Assembly: GCA_963920525.1 (NCBI GenBank)
Contig: OY986438.1
Span: 73,168,346 to 73,232,345, forward strand
Direction: 5' to 3'
From: Dichetophora obliterata
Taxonomy: Eukaryota; Arthropoda; Insecta; Diptera; Sciomyzidae
DNA length: 64,000 bases
A program made the translations under genes and the position numbers. Each line of letters starts with the position of its first letter. Within the stretch, counting starts at the first letter, position 1. The notes beneath the pieces are model-generated. The model saw only the letters and a program-made list of their open reading frames with translations, was not told where the DNA came from and did no database searches. Below are positions 23,001 to 33,185 of the stretch, in pieces.

Positions 23001-24040
23001 AACTTAGGGAGCACTATCGCTTCTACTTCGAGTTGAAATTGGAGACATTTCGTTACGAGATTCAACGAACAAATTTTTTGTGAGCAACCAACAATGCCAC
23101 CACCCATTCCGGAGATATTGGTGTGAAGTTTTCTTGTTGGCAGTACCAGACGACTCTGAACCTTTTCTGAAAGAAAAGTTCTTTGTGATCCTTGATCGAT
23201 AAGCGCTCTTAGGGTAAATAGGTCACCCAGATGGTGAATGTGTACCAGAGCGGTTGGTAAAACGACTCTGTCCTCTTTCGCTGTGAAGTGAGAGTACACT
23301 TCTGCCACATTTTCTGAGGCGGAGCCAGATTGTTCTTGGCTTGAGTCGGTATTATGGCTAAACGCTTGGGTATGCATTAAGTTGATAGGGCAATTCCTTG
23401 AGGTAGAAGGAATATTGTCACTATCACGGCCCTGATCTGGATTGAGAACGTGGAGCATTGAGTGATGCTGCTTCTTACAATGAAGACAAGCAAAAACACT
23501 TTTACATTGGGATTTGAGATGCGAAGTTGCCAAACAGTTGGAGCAGAACTTGTTTCTTTTAACAAATTCAAATCTTTCTTGGGGTGAAAGTGCTTTGAAT
23601 TTTGGGCACACTCTTAGGGGGTGATTTTGCTTGCAGGTCATGCATGAAGAGTAATTAGGGGTCGCCTTGTTTTCCACGTGATAATTTTGCACGTTCGACC
23701 TCTCTTGAAAGTTCTGTGGGGGCCTGTTCTGGGTCAATTGAACTTGGGGCCTATTTTGAGCATATGCATTTTGAGCTCGATTATTGGGATAAACCTGAGA
23801 GTTCCTGTTCTGAGGACTGGGCTGAGGTGGTTTTGGCTTAGCACCTCTAATACTATTTACCTTTTCGACTACTTCATAGCGAGACGTGAGAAAGTCGTCC
23901 ATTTGTAGCCAAGATGGAAATTCTTTTCTGGAGGTGAGCGATTGCTCCCATAGTGATAACGTATCCTCTTGGAGTTTTGTTGAGCACAGATATACTAAGA
24001 TGGGGTCCCAGCTATCAATGCACACAGCATGGCGAGGCAA
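19997..24040 (-). CDS. BEL Gag C-terminus, protease, RT, RNase H and integrase N-terminus
   Basis: This is a 1347-residue open minus frame. Zinc knuckles [28 protein letters not shown] and [13 protein letters not shown] lie at about residues 132-195. A DUF1758-type aspartic protease follows ([16 protein letters not shown], about 280). RT (about 520-760) has [18 protein letters not shown] and the palm [10 protein letters not shown] Pao RNase H-like domain has [14 protein letters not shown] and [12 protein letters not shown]. The HH-CC finger has [16 protein letters not shown] and CKVCTIYK. The integrase core has GVDFAGPV (first Asp) and [12 protein letters not shown] (second Asp). All RT and integrase residues that I can see are kept. 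The N-terminal ATG at 24040 is not a true start, as the frame joins Gag through a one-base shift near 24030. Confidence 0.95.
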   Translation of the reverse strand: MPRHAVCIDSWDPILVYLCSTKLQEDTLSLWEQSLTSRKEFPSWLQMDDFLTSRYEVVEKVNSIRGAKPKPPQPSPQNRNSQVYPNNRAQNAYAQNRPQVQLTQNRPPQNFQERSNVQNYHVENKATPNYSSCMTCKQNHPLRVCPKFKALSPQERFEFVKRNKFCSNCLATSHLKSQCKSVFACLHCKKQHHSMLHVLNPDQGRDSDNIPSTSRNCPINLMHTQAFSHNTDSSQEQSGSASENVAEVYSHFTAKEDRVVLPTALVHIHHLGDLFTLRALIDQGSQRTFLSEKVQSRLVLPTRKLHTNISGMGGGIVGCSQKICSLNLVTKCLQFQLEVEAIVLPKLTNFLPTFPLVRPNLKEIEGIELADPNFYVPAQIDMIIGSDILPQIMLEGLKLNVFGSMMAQNTVFGWYLSGPLTAQTCSFSAQVSHPDEPSLNEILQKFWETEEVSNDRTVSEEDQYCEDLFQRTTTRQSDGRYVVRLPFKKQFPSQLTLGNSRYIALKQFKQMEANLGKKPDLQKQYHTVLEEYLTLSHMKKTFSREIVREGNYFSFYLPHHAVVKPDSSSTKVRVVFNASRSSQNGLSLNDVLCIGPTLQSDLMNVILNWRLYRFVFNGDIEKMYRQILVHEDDREFQRILFRTTPNNPVEDFALSTLTFGVNCAPYLAIRTLHQLAEDNKNTHPEAYKILKRETYVDDVLSGGHDIHSALNAQNQLIDVLKAARLPLKKFTANHPDLLEHLPLGDLLDEDFLRFYDTSCTKTLGIRWNALSDSFSYNVKPMSQTTSATKRQILSAVAALFDPAGWLAPIIIQAKTLLQQLWLEGVDWDECVKPLSLAKWNTFLSNLPSVSQIQVPRWSGFSLKNSFQIHGFCDSSEKAYCATLYIRNENPHSKCSAYLLVAKSKVAPIQTISIPRLELCAAVLLSKLVKIVVTQLELPPHELFLWSDSSIVLAWLEKPPYSWKTYVANRISEIRKNVSNATWKHVPSGENPADLGTRGCAPQDLEKNNLWWHGPQWLLYSQDKWPQAHPVPLVVPETRKVELLHSSIPEEDILNRFSSYPRALRVIAYVFRFTHNCLHNTSNEFTKNSGELTQEELNFVKIRLVKQSQILCYPEEYKDLQNTKPVSNKSSLLALNPFLDKDSVVRVNGRLANASLSYNERHPIIVSEKSRLCSLLLKFSHETLLHAEHRLMLRMVRQEFYIPKLKNKIKHCINQCKVCTIYKQKMQTQIMAALSPERVDFSPPFTVTGVDFAGPVELKSSLLRKAPILKGYIGVFVCFATKAIHLEAVSDLTSEAFCAAFARFVGRRGLPKKMLSDNGRNFVGANRTLLQEYEHFIQSSDIAQKYRF

Positions 24041-24743
24041 TCATTTATGGTTGATTGAATCCTCTGGATTGCCACACTGTTTTCAGATGTTGCCGGGGGT
24101 ATGCCGAATAGAATTTTCAACTGGTTGTCTACTAGTTTTCTTTTGTTTTCATAGCGGGATCGGAGAGCTTCCCACGCTAATGAAAAATTTTCATCGCACA
24201 GCTGATATCTTTTTACAATATTTCCCGCTGGGCCGCGAGTTTTATTGCGCAAACGATATAGCTTTTGTGCTGGGGTGAGTTTTGGGTGACTCTTGTAGAC
24301 TGCCGTGAACATATCCCGGAAGGATGGCCAGTCTTCATAGCTCCCGTAAAAAATTTCCGTATCGCAAGGAGGGACCTTGACCCAGCCTATAGCATTATCT
24401 TGTGAGATTGACTGGTTTCGAGTTGAGCTATGGGTAGCTTTTACCATGTCATTTTCAAACATTTTTGCAAGATCCATCATCTGGGCTCTGCATCGATGAT
24501 ATGCCTCTACGCAAGAGTTAAATTTTTTAGTCGTTGAGGCTTTGAACTCTGCCTCTGCTATCGAGTCTTCTGATGTCATTACTGCCGCGTGGGCGTCGTT
24601 GAGCCTCGCCCACCTCTGATCCAGATCGATCACCTGGACATGCACACTCGAGTCTGGTGATCCTCTACCGGAACGTCCCCGAAACTGGAACAGAACTGGA
24701 TCAGCTGATCTGACGCGAAGATGAATTTTGTCTTAACGCTCAT
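23995..24743 (-). CDS. BEL Gag N-terminal part (DUF1759 type)
   Basis: The best start is the ATG whose complement ends at 24743 (MSVKTKF...). After about 37 codons a one-base loss near 24630 moves reading into the 216-residue frame 23995-24645. That frame carries [11 protein letters not shown], a DUF1759 capsid-like region ([41 protein letters not shown]) and ends near 24030, where the long pol frame takes over in another frame with TINDCLAM at the seam. It would build the particle. The two shifts prevent a single Gag-Pol unless the sequence has indel errors. Confidence 0.85.
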
Positions 24744-24870
24744 TTTGGAAGAAGACCTGAGGACGCGCGTAGATTGAGTATCCAATTTGTCAAAAAAAAA
24801 ATTTTCTTAGAGGTTACGCAAGAGTGATTTAGAGTCTGAACAAAAACTCCACAAATTTGAGGAAATACTC

Positions 24871-25440
24871 TGATAATATTCAGTAGTTGCACGGAGTTGG
24901 CAACTCTGAATTTTTTAAAAAATATTGAGAAATTTTTATAGCAAAGAATGTAGTGAAAAAATTTTTTTTTCAGATTCAATGCTTTTGAGAAAAACAATTG
25001 GGGTATTCAGCGTTGCACGGAGTTGGCAACTCTGAATTTTGTAAAAAATATTGAGAAATTTTTATAGCAAAGAATATAGTGAAATTTTTTTTTTCAGATT
25101 CAATGCTTTTGAGAAAAACAATTGGGGTATTCAGCGTTGCACGGAGTTGGCAACTCTGAATTTTGTAAAAAATATTGAGAAATTTTTATAGCAAAGAATG
25201 TAGTGAAAATTTTTTTTTCAGATTCGATGCTTTTGAGAAAAACAATTGGGGTATTCAGCGTTGCACGGAGTTGGCAACTCTGAATTTTTTAAAAAATATT
25301 GAGAAATTTTTATAGCAAAGAATGTAGTGAAAAACAAATTTTTTCCAGATTCAATGCTTTTGAGAAACACACTTGGGGTATTCAGAGTTGCACAGAGTTG
25401 GCAACTCTGAATTTTGCATAAAAAATATTGAGAATTTTTA
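24871..25440. repeat. Tandem repeat, about 124-bp unit, 4.6 copies
   Basis: The unit contains GATTC(A/G)ATGCTTTTGAGAAA, a TTCAG(C/A)GTTGCAC segment, the dyad GAGTTGGCAACTC, and AATATTGAGAAATTTTTATAG. The GATTC landmarks lie at 24973, 25097, 25221 and 25348, giving spacings of 124, 124 and 127. A partial unit precedes them. Units are highly alike. Confidence 0.9.
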
Positions 25441-26249
25441 ATGTAAATAAAATATACCATATACCAATATGTAAAATAAAATTTTTTTTTTTTTCGTGAA
25501 CAATAAATTTTGCTGCCTAGTGTACCAACTATCGTTTGGTATTATATGTGCGACAATGGAGCTTTTTTTCCTATAATATGAGTGTATGAGTGTGTGTGTG
25601 TGTGGTTTGCGAGTTGGTGCAAACAAAATATATGGAGAATATATTTAAAAAAAAAATACCTTACGCCCTTGGGACTCCCAACAAGGGTCACTCCAGGTTG
25701 CTACGAAATGCAGCTAGGTCTGTTGCTGCAACGCAATTCTGTGCTTTGTACAGCCGTTGATAGCACCACCGAAGAAAATGGAAATCGTGGGCACTGTTGG
25801 GAGCTTAGCTTTTTGAGGTTAGATGGTGCTTTTCAGTAATATTAATAAAATGTTTCTTGAATATTGCGCTCGGATAAATGCACCGTGGATCGTCTGTTAT
25901 TTTTTTTTCTGTTTGGATATGGTTTCATCCTTTTTGATTTTTAAAATAATGCTGGTTTTACCCCTTGTTTAATTCACACATTTAGTACAAAAAACCATGT
26001 TTTCGTTGTCACTCACAGATGCATTATAATATTTTACTATTATTATAGCTTAGGTATCAAAAAAATTTTATAAATTTTTAAATTCAATTTGAATTAGTTT
26101 AATTTTTTAATTTGGTTTTTTTAAATTTCTTAATTTTGCACACGTTGCACACGTTTGTTCACTATTCTCGATGACTTCATTTTATAAAAAAGAGAAATGT
26201 ATAGAGACAATTAAGAAGTTCCAAAAAAGCTAAACGACAAAAAAACGAC

Positions 26250-26800
26250 TAGTTTTTTATTATTTTATCAATATGCTTTGTTTTGTTGTTGTTTTTGTCC
26301 ATTCAATACTTGCAACTAATTGAACATTTTGTTTTATTAAATATTCACTTCTTTTAACAATTTTATATTTTTTAACAATTTCTTGCAGCACATAAATATA
26401 TATTGCTCGTTTTAATTTGCTAACTTGCCAAACTTAGCCGCTTCCACTGTTGTGCACACAAAGAGATTGGCGCTGTTTTTTTTCCTTTTGTTCTCTGTTG
26501 TCTCTGCAACAAGAAAGAAAAGAAACAAGAAACCGACTATTTTTTTATTATTCTATCAATATGCTTGTTTTGTTGTTGTTTTTGTCCATTCAACACTTTC
26601 AACTAATTTAACTTTTTTGTTTTATTAAATATTCACTTCTTTTAACAATTTTATATTTTTTAACAATTTCTTGCAGCACATAAATATATATTGCTCGTTT
26701 TAATTTGCTAACTTGCCAAACTTAGCAGCTGCCACTGTTGTGCACACAAAACGACTGGCGCTGTTTTTTTTTCCTTTTTGTTCTTTGTTGTCTCAGTTGC
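26250..26800. repeat. Tandem repeat, about 287-bp unit, two copies
   Basis: TATCAATATGCTT ... TTGCAGCACATAAATATATATTGC ... TGTTGTGCACACAAA occurs twice with the landmarks about 287 bp apart (26266 and 26554). Confidence 0.85.
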
Positions 26801-26845
26801 TTTGCACAATTAAAAAAAAATTTATTGAATTCTGTGTTGCTGCCT

Positions 26846-27591
26846 CTTTTTTTTCACAATCACTTATTGGCACTTAATTTTATTGAATTTATTTAATAAA
26901 TCCGCTGTTTGTGTTTTATTTAGAAGTTTTCTTGAGTTTCAGTAATTTTATTTGTTGAGGTATTAAAACCAATGAAATTATAAACGCCAATAGTTTATCG
27001 AGCTAAAATGAAACGCAATGCACGACGGTTGGAAAGAGAATGTGCGATTTCTATGATTTTCTTTTGATGCTTGTTTTTTAGCACACACACAAACGCAAAG
27101 TTATGATTTTTAATTTTTTTTTTTCACAATCACTTATTGGCACTTAATTTTATTGAATTTATTTAATAAATCCGCTGTTTGTGTTTTATTTAGAAGTTTT
27201 CTTGAGTTTCAGCAATTTTATTTGTTGAGGTATTAAAACCAATGAAATTCTAAACGCTAATAGTTTATTGAGCTAAAATGAAACGCAATGCACGACGGTT
27301 GGAAAGAGAATGTGCGATTTCTATGATTTTCTTTTGATGCTTGTTTTTAAGCACACACACAAACGCAAAGTTATGACTTTTAAATTTTTTTTTTCACAAT
27401 CACTTATTGGCACTTAATTTTATTGAATTTATTTAATAAATCCGCTGTTTGTGTTTTATTTAGAAGTTTTCTTGAGTTCCAGCAATTTTATTTGTTGAGG
27501 TATTAAAACCAATGAAATTCTAAACGCCAATAGTTTATCGAGCTAAAATGAAACGCAATGCACGACGGTTGGAAAGAGAATGTGCGAATTT
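26846..27591. repeat. Tandem repeat, 269-bp unit, 2.8 copies
   Basis: CACAATCACTTATTGGCACTT starts at 26856, 27125 and 27394, exactly 269 bp apart. The body (AATAAATCCGCTGTTTGTG ... ATGAAACGCAATGCACGACGG) is nearly identical. The last unit stops after GAGAATGTGCGA. Confidence 0.92.
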
Positions 27592-27865
27592 GTATTTGTG
27601 CGAGTTGCATGCAGCCTGCCACCGACCCCACACTCTCACAACTCAACACCATCAAAAAAACAAAACAATTGGCAGCTTTCCGCTCACCTCTTTCCTTTCC
27701 CTGTGGTTGGCATACTTTGTAGTTAATTGATGTGTAGCAACCAAATGTTGCCTCTGTTTGTGGATGATGCTGAAATTGTAGAGCTTAATTATTTATTTAG
27801 GGTTAATAAATTTTATGGGTTTTGAATGGATACACTAGTGGAGTATGTAATCCATTGCGGTTCTG

Positions 27866-27883
27866 GGTGAACTCGAAGGACCA
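27866..27883 (-). promoter_or_regulatory. Primer binding site of BEL (tRNA-Tyr-like)
   Basis: Directly inside the 5' LTR the minus strand reads TGGTCCTTCGAGTTCACC. The first 12 bases match the complement of the 3' end of insect tRNA-Tyr as I recall it (CTCGAAGGA plus CCA). It confirms orientation and LTR edge. Confidence 0.65.
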
Positions 27884-28455
27884 TGTTGGAATCGGTGCTA
27901 TTTTTATCGCCAAATTGCTCCGGTCATAGGGGGCGGGAGCAATTTAGCGCGTAAAAATAACACGCGCGAGTGATGATAGGCTTTCGGTAGCCCACCATCT
28001 TGAGGTTAGAGTTAAGAGCTAAAAATGAGGAAAAGAAGTTGTGCTCCTCATTAACCACCAAATGTTGTAGGGATCTCTGTTAAATGAAGAGTATCATTTA
28101 ACAGAAATAACTCCACAAAATTTGGTTATTAATTAGGGGGTAATTAATAACAACTTAAGTAGTGCATTTTGAACGTGTTTTTTATTACCTTCTTGGCTGG
28201 CGGTTGAATTGAGAAGAGGGAAAATTAACAAAAAGAGAAATGTACATTGCAATTGCGTTTAAGCTTAAGGCCCAGCTTTTAAGCTGGGTTTAGTTTACAG
28301 TATTTTAAGTTCATAATTTAAACTTTTAATTAAAGCCGCAGGCTTGAGCTGCGTTTAGTTACAAAAGTAAATTTAAGAATAAAAGTAAAAGAGTAAATGC
28401 ATAAACTTCATTTATATGAAAAATGACCATTTGGATACGCATCGGGGCGTAGACA
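27884..28455 (-). repeat. 5' LTR of BEL element
   Basis: 572-bp partner of 18089-18660, followed by the CATTC target duplication at 28456-28460. Confidence 0.95.
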
Positions 28456-28915
28456 CATTCCAAACGGCTCTTTTTCATCAATGCCATCAAGCTTTGGAAC
28501 TCGCTTCCTTCAAACATCAAAAGTATTGTCAGCGTGAACAAATTTAAGCTATCAATTATTGACTACTTCTCTAACCCCTAATTTTCCCCCTCTCCTTTAT
28601 ACTGCTTTATTTACTTCCTTTCCTCCTGCTTTGCCTAGCTATGATAAAATCTTTCTTTCTATTTTGCTTTGTTAAATTTAAGTTGTAAGCCTTAAGCTCT
28701 ATTGTATGTGTTTTGTTGATTATTATGTTTTCAAATTTCAAATTTTATTTTAAGCTAAAATTTTAATTTTTAAATTGTTAAATATTTATTATAAGCTTTA
28801 AGCGTTATTGTATGTTTTTTGTTGATTATAATGTTTTTAAATTGTTGTACGCTAAAAGACCTTCATAGATCTTACTGTACTAATTTAAGTGAAATAAATA
28901 AATACAAATTCAAAT

Positions 28916-29302
28916 ACAAAATTAATTTTTTTTTTTTAATAAAACAGCAATAAAATTGAAATTCTATTAGTTGTTTATTATTTTGTTTGCTGGATTGTGG
29001 GGTTTCGAATTTCGAATAGCGTGAAGGTAAGAGTAAACACTCTTAAAATAAGATTTAAAATTCTAAAATCAAGCGTAAAATGTTCTGAAAATAAGTTTAC
29101 ATTAAGCTTATTTAAAGACTGCAAAAATATTAAAATAAAATTTTTGTTCTTAAAAATAGAACAAAACAGTCTCTAAATTATCGTTCTAAAATTAAGATTA
29201 TAAGCTTCATTTTAGCATTTTCAACCTTAACAGACTTTTATGACGTTTTCGGCTTGTTTTAAGCCCGTTTAGCTTAAATATAGTCTGTTTTTTCCCTTAG
29301 TG
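28916..29302 (+). promoter_or_regulatory. CACTA right subterminal region and terminus
   Basis: This AT-rich stretch without an ORF holds several TCTTAAAA/TTCTTAAAA motifs (29040-29160) like those at the left end. It closes with TTTTTTCCCTTAGTG, the inverse of the left CACTAAG terminus. It lies directly before the AA target duplicate. Confidence 0.65.
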
Positions 29303-30010
29303 AATGTACGATAAGAAAAACTAAATAATATCTTGATTTGAAAAACTTATTTCTACACAAATCTGTTTAATAGTTCAATAGTTCCATCAACATTAGGAAG
29401 TTTTAATAATTTACTATGCAGCTTATTGCAAACTGCCAATAATACTAATCCTACTCTTGCTCGGCTAGTAGATAAACTGCAGCGGTCAGATCGGTATACG
29501 CTATAGAAATTGTCGAACATTTCGGCAGATGAGATTTCAGCATGCAGCCATGTTTCGGTAATAGCAATAATATCATATTCACGAAGAGCCATAGCAAATA
29601 GAAGCTGTGATGTTTTCTTGCGTATTCCGCCCATATTTTGGTAGTAAATTTAATATACGGAAGCATTCGAAGACTTTTGTCGCACAGTGTAGTCACCAGG
29701 CGATGTCGATATGTTTATAGGTGCTGAAGAGCTAGCCATACGCGGTGTTAAGCATTGAAAATGCAATGTATTGGAAGCATAGTGATCGGGAGCTTGAAAA
29801 GCAGAGCCAGAAGAGACTATGCTTGTATCGGCTGTTGTTGTTGCTGTTGTGGTTGGATGCGTTGGTATGGCTGAAGCGATGACACTCGCAGGAAGTATGA
29901 GCGAATTTAAAAATCAGAACCACGATGAAAGGCAGAAGGAAAATTTTTGTTAGAAGAGACAATGCATGTGTCGGCTGTTGTTGTAAGAGGTGTTGTTGTT
30001 CCAGTTGATT
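29303..30010 (-). pseudogene. LINE ORF2 endonuclease, N-terminal half
   Basis: The minus frame 29353-29634 has YYQNMGGIRKKT-like and YDIIAITETWLH motifs, the first catalytic segments (N and E) of an APE endonuclease. The frame runs on to the CACTA junction with one in-frame TAG, and past the junction it continues in the PPNS segment at 13031. Upstream, 29640-30010 encodes the low-complexity Thr/Ser-rich start of ORF2. Confidence 0.8.
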
Positions 30011-31385
30011 TTATTGAAGCAATGCTGCTCGTATGTTGAGTGGCCGCATTTGAAAAGACGGAGACACTTGAAACATTAGTATAGTGTGTGCTAGCGAGTC
30101 ATGACATTCACTCCCTCGTTTTGTAAAAAAAGGAGAGAACTGCCGAACGCGTACATTAGCAGGCCATAACTCTGAATTATACACTTTATCGTAGTGGTTG
30201 CAAGCTATCGCTAATTTAAAATTCACTCTTTTTAGTGTGGTTTCATCCACACCTCTTTTCACAAGGCGAAAACATTTTATATCGCTCTTATTTATATCGG
30301 TATGCGCTGCAATATTATCAATCACGTTCTCAGCAGTTACCGATGGCTTAAATGAAGAGAGATGCAAAAGCTTCATAGGCGCAGCCACATGGAGCTCATT
30401 ATTTGCATTGTTACCAACAATTACATTTTCTATTTTACGATTTATGTAATTAAGTTTCTTTTTATTGCGCATAGTATTCCACTCATAAGTTGGAGGCCTT
30501 GGTATCGAAGTAGATGAGAAAGCATCATTATCAGCAGCAGCAGCATCATATGACAGCGCAGTGCGAGAAGAAGTTGATGGACAGAAATCCAAAGCGGCAG
30601 TAGGCGAGAAAGGTCGAGAATGACAACCAGAGTCAACAATAGGAGCAGATAAAAGAGCATCATCAGCAGCGGCAGCGGCATACGAAAGCATTACTTTTGA
30701 AACAGCTGATGGACAGTCAACAGCAGTGACATGCTCCGATTGAGAAGCAGCATCAACAATGGGAACATTAGTGGGAGAGCCTAATGAATTTGATGTTTCA
30801 GAACTGGTTTTCGAAGAGGATTTGGGAACAGCATTAGCAATGTTGGCCGTGCCAGGGTTATTGCTATTTTTAGTAATGTTTTTGTTCATGTTATTATTAT
30901 TTAAAGAGCATAAATCAGCAATTATATTCTTTGGCTTAGCAACGGATAGTTGGTTGCCACGATTGAGTAAGAGCGTAGTTTGCTTCAAATTAGGTTTATT
31001 AGCATTGACATTAAACGCATCATAAATAGTGCCACGCAGTTCATTGACCTCGGGGGCAAGAGAGGTAATTGTGGAGGCAGAATCGTTTTCGACCAATTTA
31101 AGCTTGATGTAATTCAATTCCGACTGCAGGTTGTCAACTTTTTGCATTAGGAGCATTTTGTCGTCTTGTAAAGAGTTTATTAACTCGAGCACACGAGCAC
31201 TTGAAGATTTTAGGGCAATGAGCTCATCTAGTATAGATTGCAAATTAACATTAAAGTTATTATCAGAATCACTTCTTGATTCCTGCTGTTGTTGAAGCAG
31301 TTGGATATGACACTGTACTTGTTGTTGTTGCTGAATTAGAGAGTTATCCTTTATTTTACACACTTTTGTTTATCTTTTTTTGCTG
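30011..31385 (-). pseudogene. LINE ORF1 (coiled-coil and C-terminal RNA-binding part)
   Basis: This open minus frame has about 450 residues. Gln-rich start, then a heptad-like Leu region (residues 40-95, LQSILDELIALKSSSARVLELINSLQ...), a Ser/Ala-rich middle, and a C-terminal part (residues 330-430) with NELHVAAPMKLLHLSSFKPSVTAENV and VRVRQFSPFF, as in ORF1 proteins that bind LINE RNA. It is the C-terminal portion. The N-terminal PHD-like finger lies at 32613-32897 beyond a truncated LINE insertion. Confidence 0.8.
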
Positions 31386-32612
31386 ATGGATGCCAAGTAG
31401 AAACTATCTACACAGATTTTTTTAAAGCGTTCGACAAAGTTTCCCATACTATTTTAGTTGCGAAGCTTGCCAAAATAGGTTTTCATTCTAACTTTTTAAA
31501 TTGGATTAGGAATTATTTAGTTGGCAGACGTTGTTTTGTCGAAGTCGATAATGTTAAATCTACATCATTTACTGCAAAATCTTGTGTTCCACAAGGCAGT
31601 ATATTAGTACCTCTTCTTTTCATTTTATTTATTAATGACATAAGTCGTTGTTTTTCTTTTTCAAATTACTTACTATATGCTGATGATTTAAAAATATACA
31701 AAGCAGTACGCAACAGTTTGGATGTATCTTTGTTGCAATTAGATTTAAACGCTGTTTTTGATTGGTGTAAACGTAACCGTTAATTCTAAATATCAATAAA
31801 TGCTTTCATGTTTCTAATGCCAAAATTAGAAATGTTGTAGCTTCATCATTTAATATAGAAAATTCCAGTTTGACTTGTGTTAATGAAATTATAGATCTGG
31901 GTGTTTGTTTTGACTCAAATTTTTCATTTGTTCGACATTTGACTTGTATGCTATCTAAATCTTATTCTATATATGCGTTCTTAAGGAGAAATTGTTCGAA
32001 CTTCAGTGATCCAAATACTTTAAAGTGTCTTTTTCTATCCTTTTTTAGATCTCGTTTGGAATATGCGTCGTTTATATGGAATTCCTACTATGCGGTCCAT
32101 AAACTGAGACTTGAACGAATACAGAATAAATTCCTAAAATTTGCTCTGAGATCTTTTCATTTCGCTGAATCTATACCTTCCTATGAAGATCGCTGTTTGC
32201 TTCTAAATTTAAAATCGCTTGAAACAAGGCGAACTATTCAGTCTTTAATATTTCTGTATGACATTGTTTGTGGTAATATTAATTGTCCGTACTTGTTAAG
32301 CTCAATTAATTTTAATGTTCCGACAAGAAACTTACGTCGTGTTGACTATTTCAAGATTAACTTTTATAAAGCAAATTATTTGATACATGAAACTTTACAA
32401 AGAGCTCTTAAAGAATATAATTCACTTTGCTGTATAATTGATATTGATTTTTGTGATAATAAAAATGTATTTATTAATGCTCTTAATTCATATTACTGTT
32501 AACTTATTGTAGGTTAGCTATAATTTAATTTTTAAGTATTACATTTGTTTACTATGCTTGTCTGAAAAAATTCTAAAAATTTATAGACAATAAACTACTA
32601 AACTAAACTAAA
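31386..32612 (+). mobile_element. 5'-truncated LINE in ORF1 of the minus-strand LINE
   Basis: The plus strand carries RT from YTDFFKAFDKVSH through LLYADDLKIY and on to a C-terminal domain (open frame 31870-32502, with RLEYASFIWNSYY). The 3' end has AAACTAAACTAAAC repeats. The flanks share TTTAT(CT)TTTTTGCTG (about 31372-31385 and 32613-32625), a likely target duplication. Stops include the TAA near 31781. The RT before the palm is cut off at 31386. Confidence 0.85.
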
Positions 32613-32897
32613 CTTTATTTTTGCTGTTTCTAGTTCCTCGAGCACAGCGGCTACATTGATGTTATTGTTAGCGTTTGAAACCTCAGAACTTAAATGAGCC
32701 AACGGCGGAGGCGATCGAAAAGAATCGCGGCGATTAGTTGCACAAAACTTGCAATGATATGGAGTGCAAGTACTTTGCATGTAGTCCACATCAATTGGCA
32801 AGACGTTGATGCAGGGCAAATGAAATAAATCATTGCATTTCGCGCAAATCACTTTAGGCTGACCACGGTCAACCTTATGACCACAAACACAGGGCAT
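32613..32897 (-). pseudogene. LINE ORF1 N-terminal PHD-like finger
   Basis: The minus frame starts MPCVCGHKVDRGQ at 32897 and contains CAKCNDLFHLPC and CKFCATN, with Cys/His spacing typical of the PHD-like fingers of CR1/jockey ORF1 proteins. It joins the Gln-rich part at 31385 if the truncated LINE is removed. An ATG further upstream at 32924 is in frame but adds only nine residues. Confidence 0.8.
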
Positions 32898-33065
32898 GAT
32901 AGTTCGAAAATATAACCGGCACAAAATTAATTAGTGTCCAAGCCCAGCAAAACTGTTGCCACCGACACGAATCACTGCGCTCTCGCACACGTTTGGCCAA
33001 TAATTTAAAATACTTTATAAAACTGAAGTAGAAAGAAAAAAAACACGACCGCTGTTAACGAGATC

Positions 33066-33095
33066 TCAAGAACGACTTTGTCCATAAAGTCGTTG
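33066..33095. other. Hairpin near the junction of the two head-to-head LINEs
   Basis: AACGACTTT and AAAGTCGTT form a perfect 9-bp stem around GTCCAT (about 33071-33094). It lies in the stretch that should hold the two LINE 5' ends. Confidence 0.5.
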
Positions 33096-33185
33096 CCAAG
33101 CAAAACTGGGTACTTTATAACACTATCAGCACAGTCAGCACAGAACTCGCATAGAGAACGGTCGCCTTTTAAGCAAACATAAACA

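Larger units (their letters stand above)
24744..27870 (-). other. BEL 5' leader (3.1 kb, no gene)
   Basis: Between the PBS and Gag the minus strand has no convincing ORF. It is AT-rich and built largely from three blocks of tandem repeats, listed separately. The small open frames in it repeat with the repeat unit or are poly-Leu/Phe and I reject them. Such a long repetitive leader is unusual for a BEL element. Confidence 0.8.
18089..28455 (-). mobile_element. BEL/Pao LTR retrotransposon, recent, full length (10.4 kb)
   Basis: The two 572-bp LTRs (18089-18660 and 27884-28455) begin TG and end CA and differ at only about four positions by eye. CATTC occurs just before the first (18084-18088) and just after the second (28456-28460), a 5-bp target duplication as usual for BEL/Pao. 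On the minus strand the order is LTR, PBS, a 3.1-kb leader with three tandem-repeat blocks, gag, protease, RT, RNase H, integrase, an accessory zinc-knuckle ORF and LTR. Frameshifts lie in gag, at the gag/pol boundary and in integrase. It is the youngest layer of the nest. Confidence 0.95.
17945..28915 (+). mobile_element. 5'-truncated LINE (C-terminal tail only), split by BEL
   Basis: At 17945-18088 the plus strand encodes a LINE C-terminal segment (KTPSYLFEKLCF ...). The same frame resumes at 28461 directly after the BEL target duplication with AIKLWNSLPSNIK and a stop near 28580. An untranslated AT-rich tail follows, ending in AATAAATAAATACAAATTCAAATACAAA near 28915. The pattern P-YL...LWN-LP--IK is typical of jockey/CR1 LINE C-termini. 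About 600 bp remain. Its target duplication is not clear. Confidence 0.75.
13032..29302 (+). mobile_element. CACTA (EnSpm/CMC) DNA transposon with two genes, split by nested inserts
   Basis: The left end reads CACTAAGAAAAAAGC and the complement of the right end reads CACTAAGGGAAAAAACAG, the diagnostic CACTA termini. The element is flanked by AA on both sides (13030-13031 and 29303-29304), a 2-bp target duplication. Taking it out restores the LINE endonuclease frame. Subterminal regions on both sides carry several copies of TCTTAAAA-type motifs (left 13110-13280, right 29040-29160). Two plus-strand genes lie inside (13389-15277 and 15428 to about 17861). Without its own insert (a truncated LINE with a BEL element inside) the transposon is about 5.3 kb. 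Confidence 0.85.
10438..33050 (-). mobile_element. LINE 'L1m' (jockey/CR1-like), minus strand, split by CACTA and a second LINE
   Basis: Read on the minus strand it starts near 33000 with ORF1 (PHD-like finger), then the ORF2 endonuclease, RT and C-terminal domain, and ends in an (AAAT)n tail at 10438-10465. It is interrupted at 13032-29302 by the CACTA element and at 31386-32612 by a truncated LINE. Removing the CACTA element with one copy of its AA duplication lets the endonuclease frame run on across the junction. The 5' edge (about 32950-33060) is approximate. It has many stops and is inactive. Confidence 0.8.

Noticed and set aside
20235..24278. Plus-strand frames of 60-134 residues
   Set aside because: They run opposite to the strongly supported BEL pol and gag and have no domain.
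24871..25440. CRISPR-like array
   Set aside because: Units of 124 bp are alike throughout with no short direct repeat and unique spacer pattern, and the host is a eukaryote.
25582..27730. Small plus-strand frames in the BEL leader
   Set aside because: They lie in low-complexity or tandem-repeat DNA and are not kept in every repeat unit.
29732..29962. Minus frame with signal-peptide-like start (MSLLTKIFLLPFIVV)
   Set aside because: It overlaps the start of LINE ORF2 in another frame, and is Ser/Asn-rich without support.
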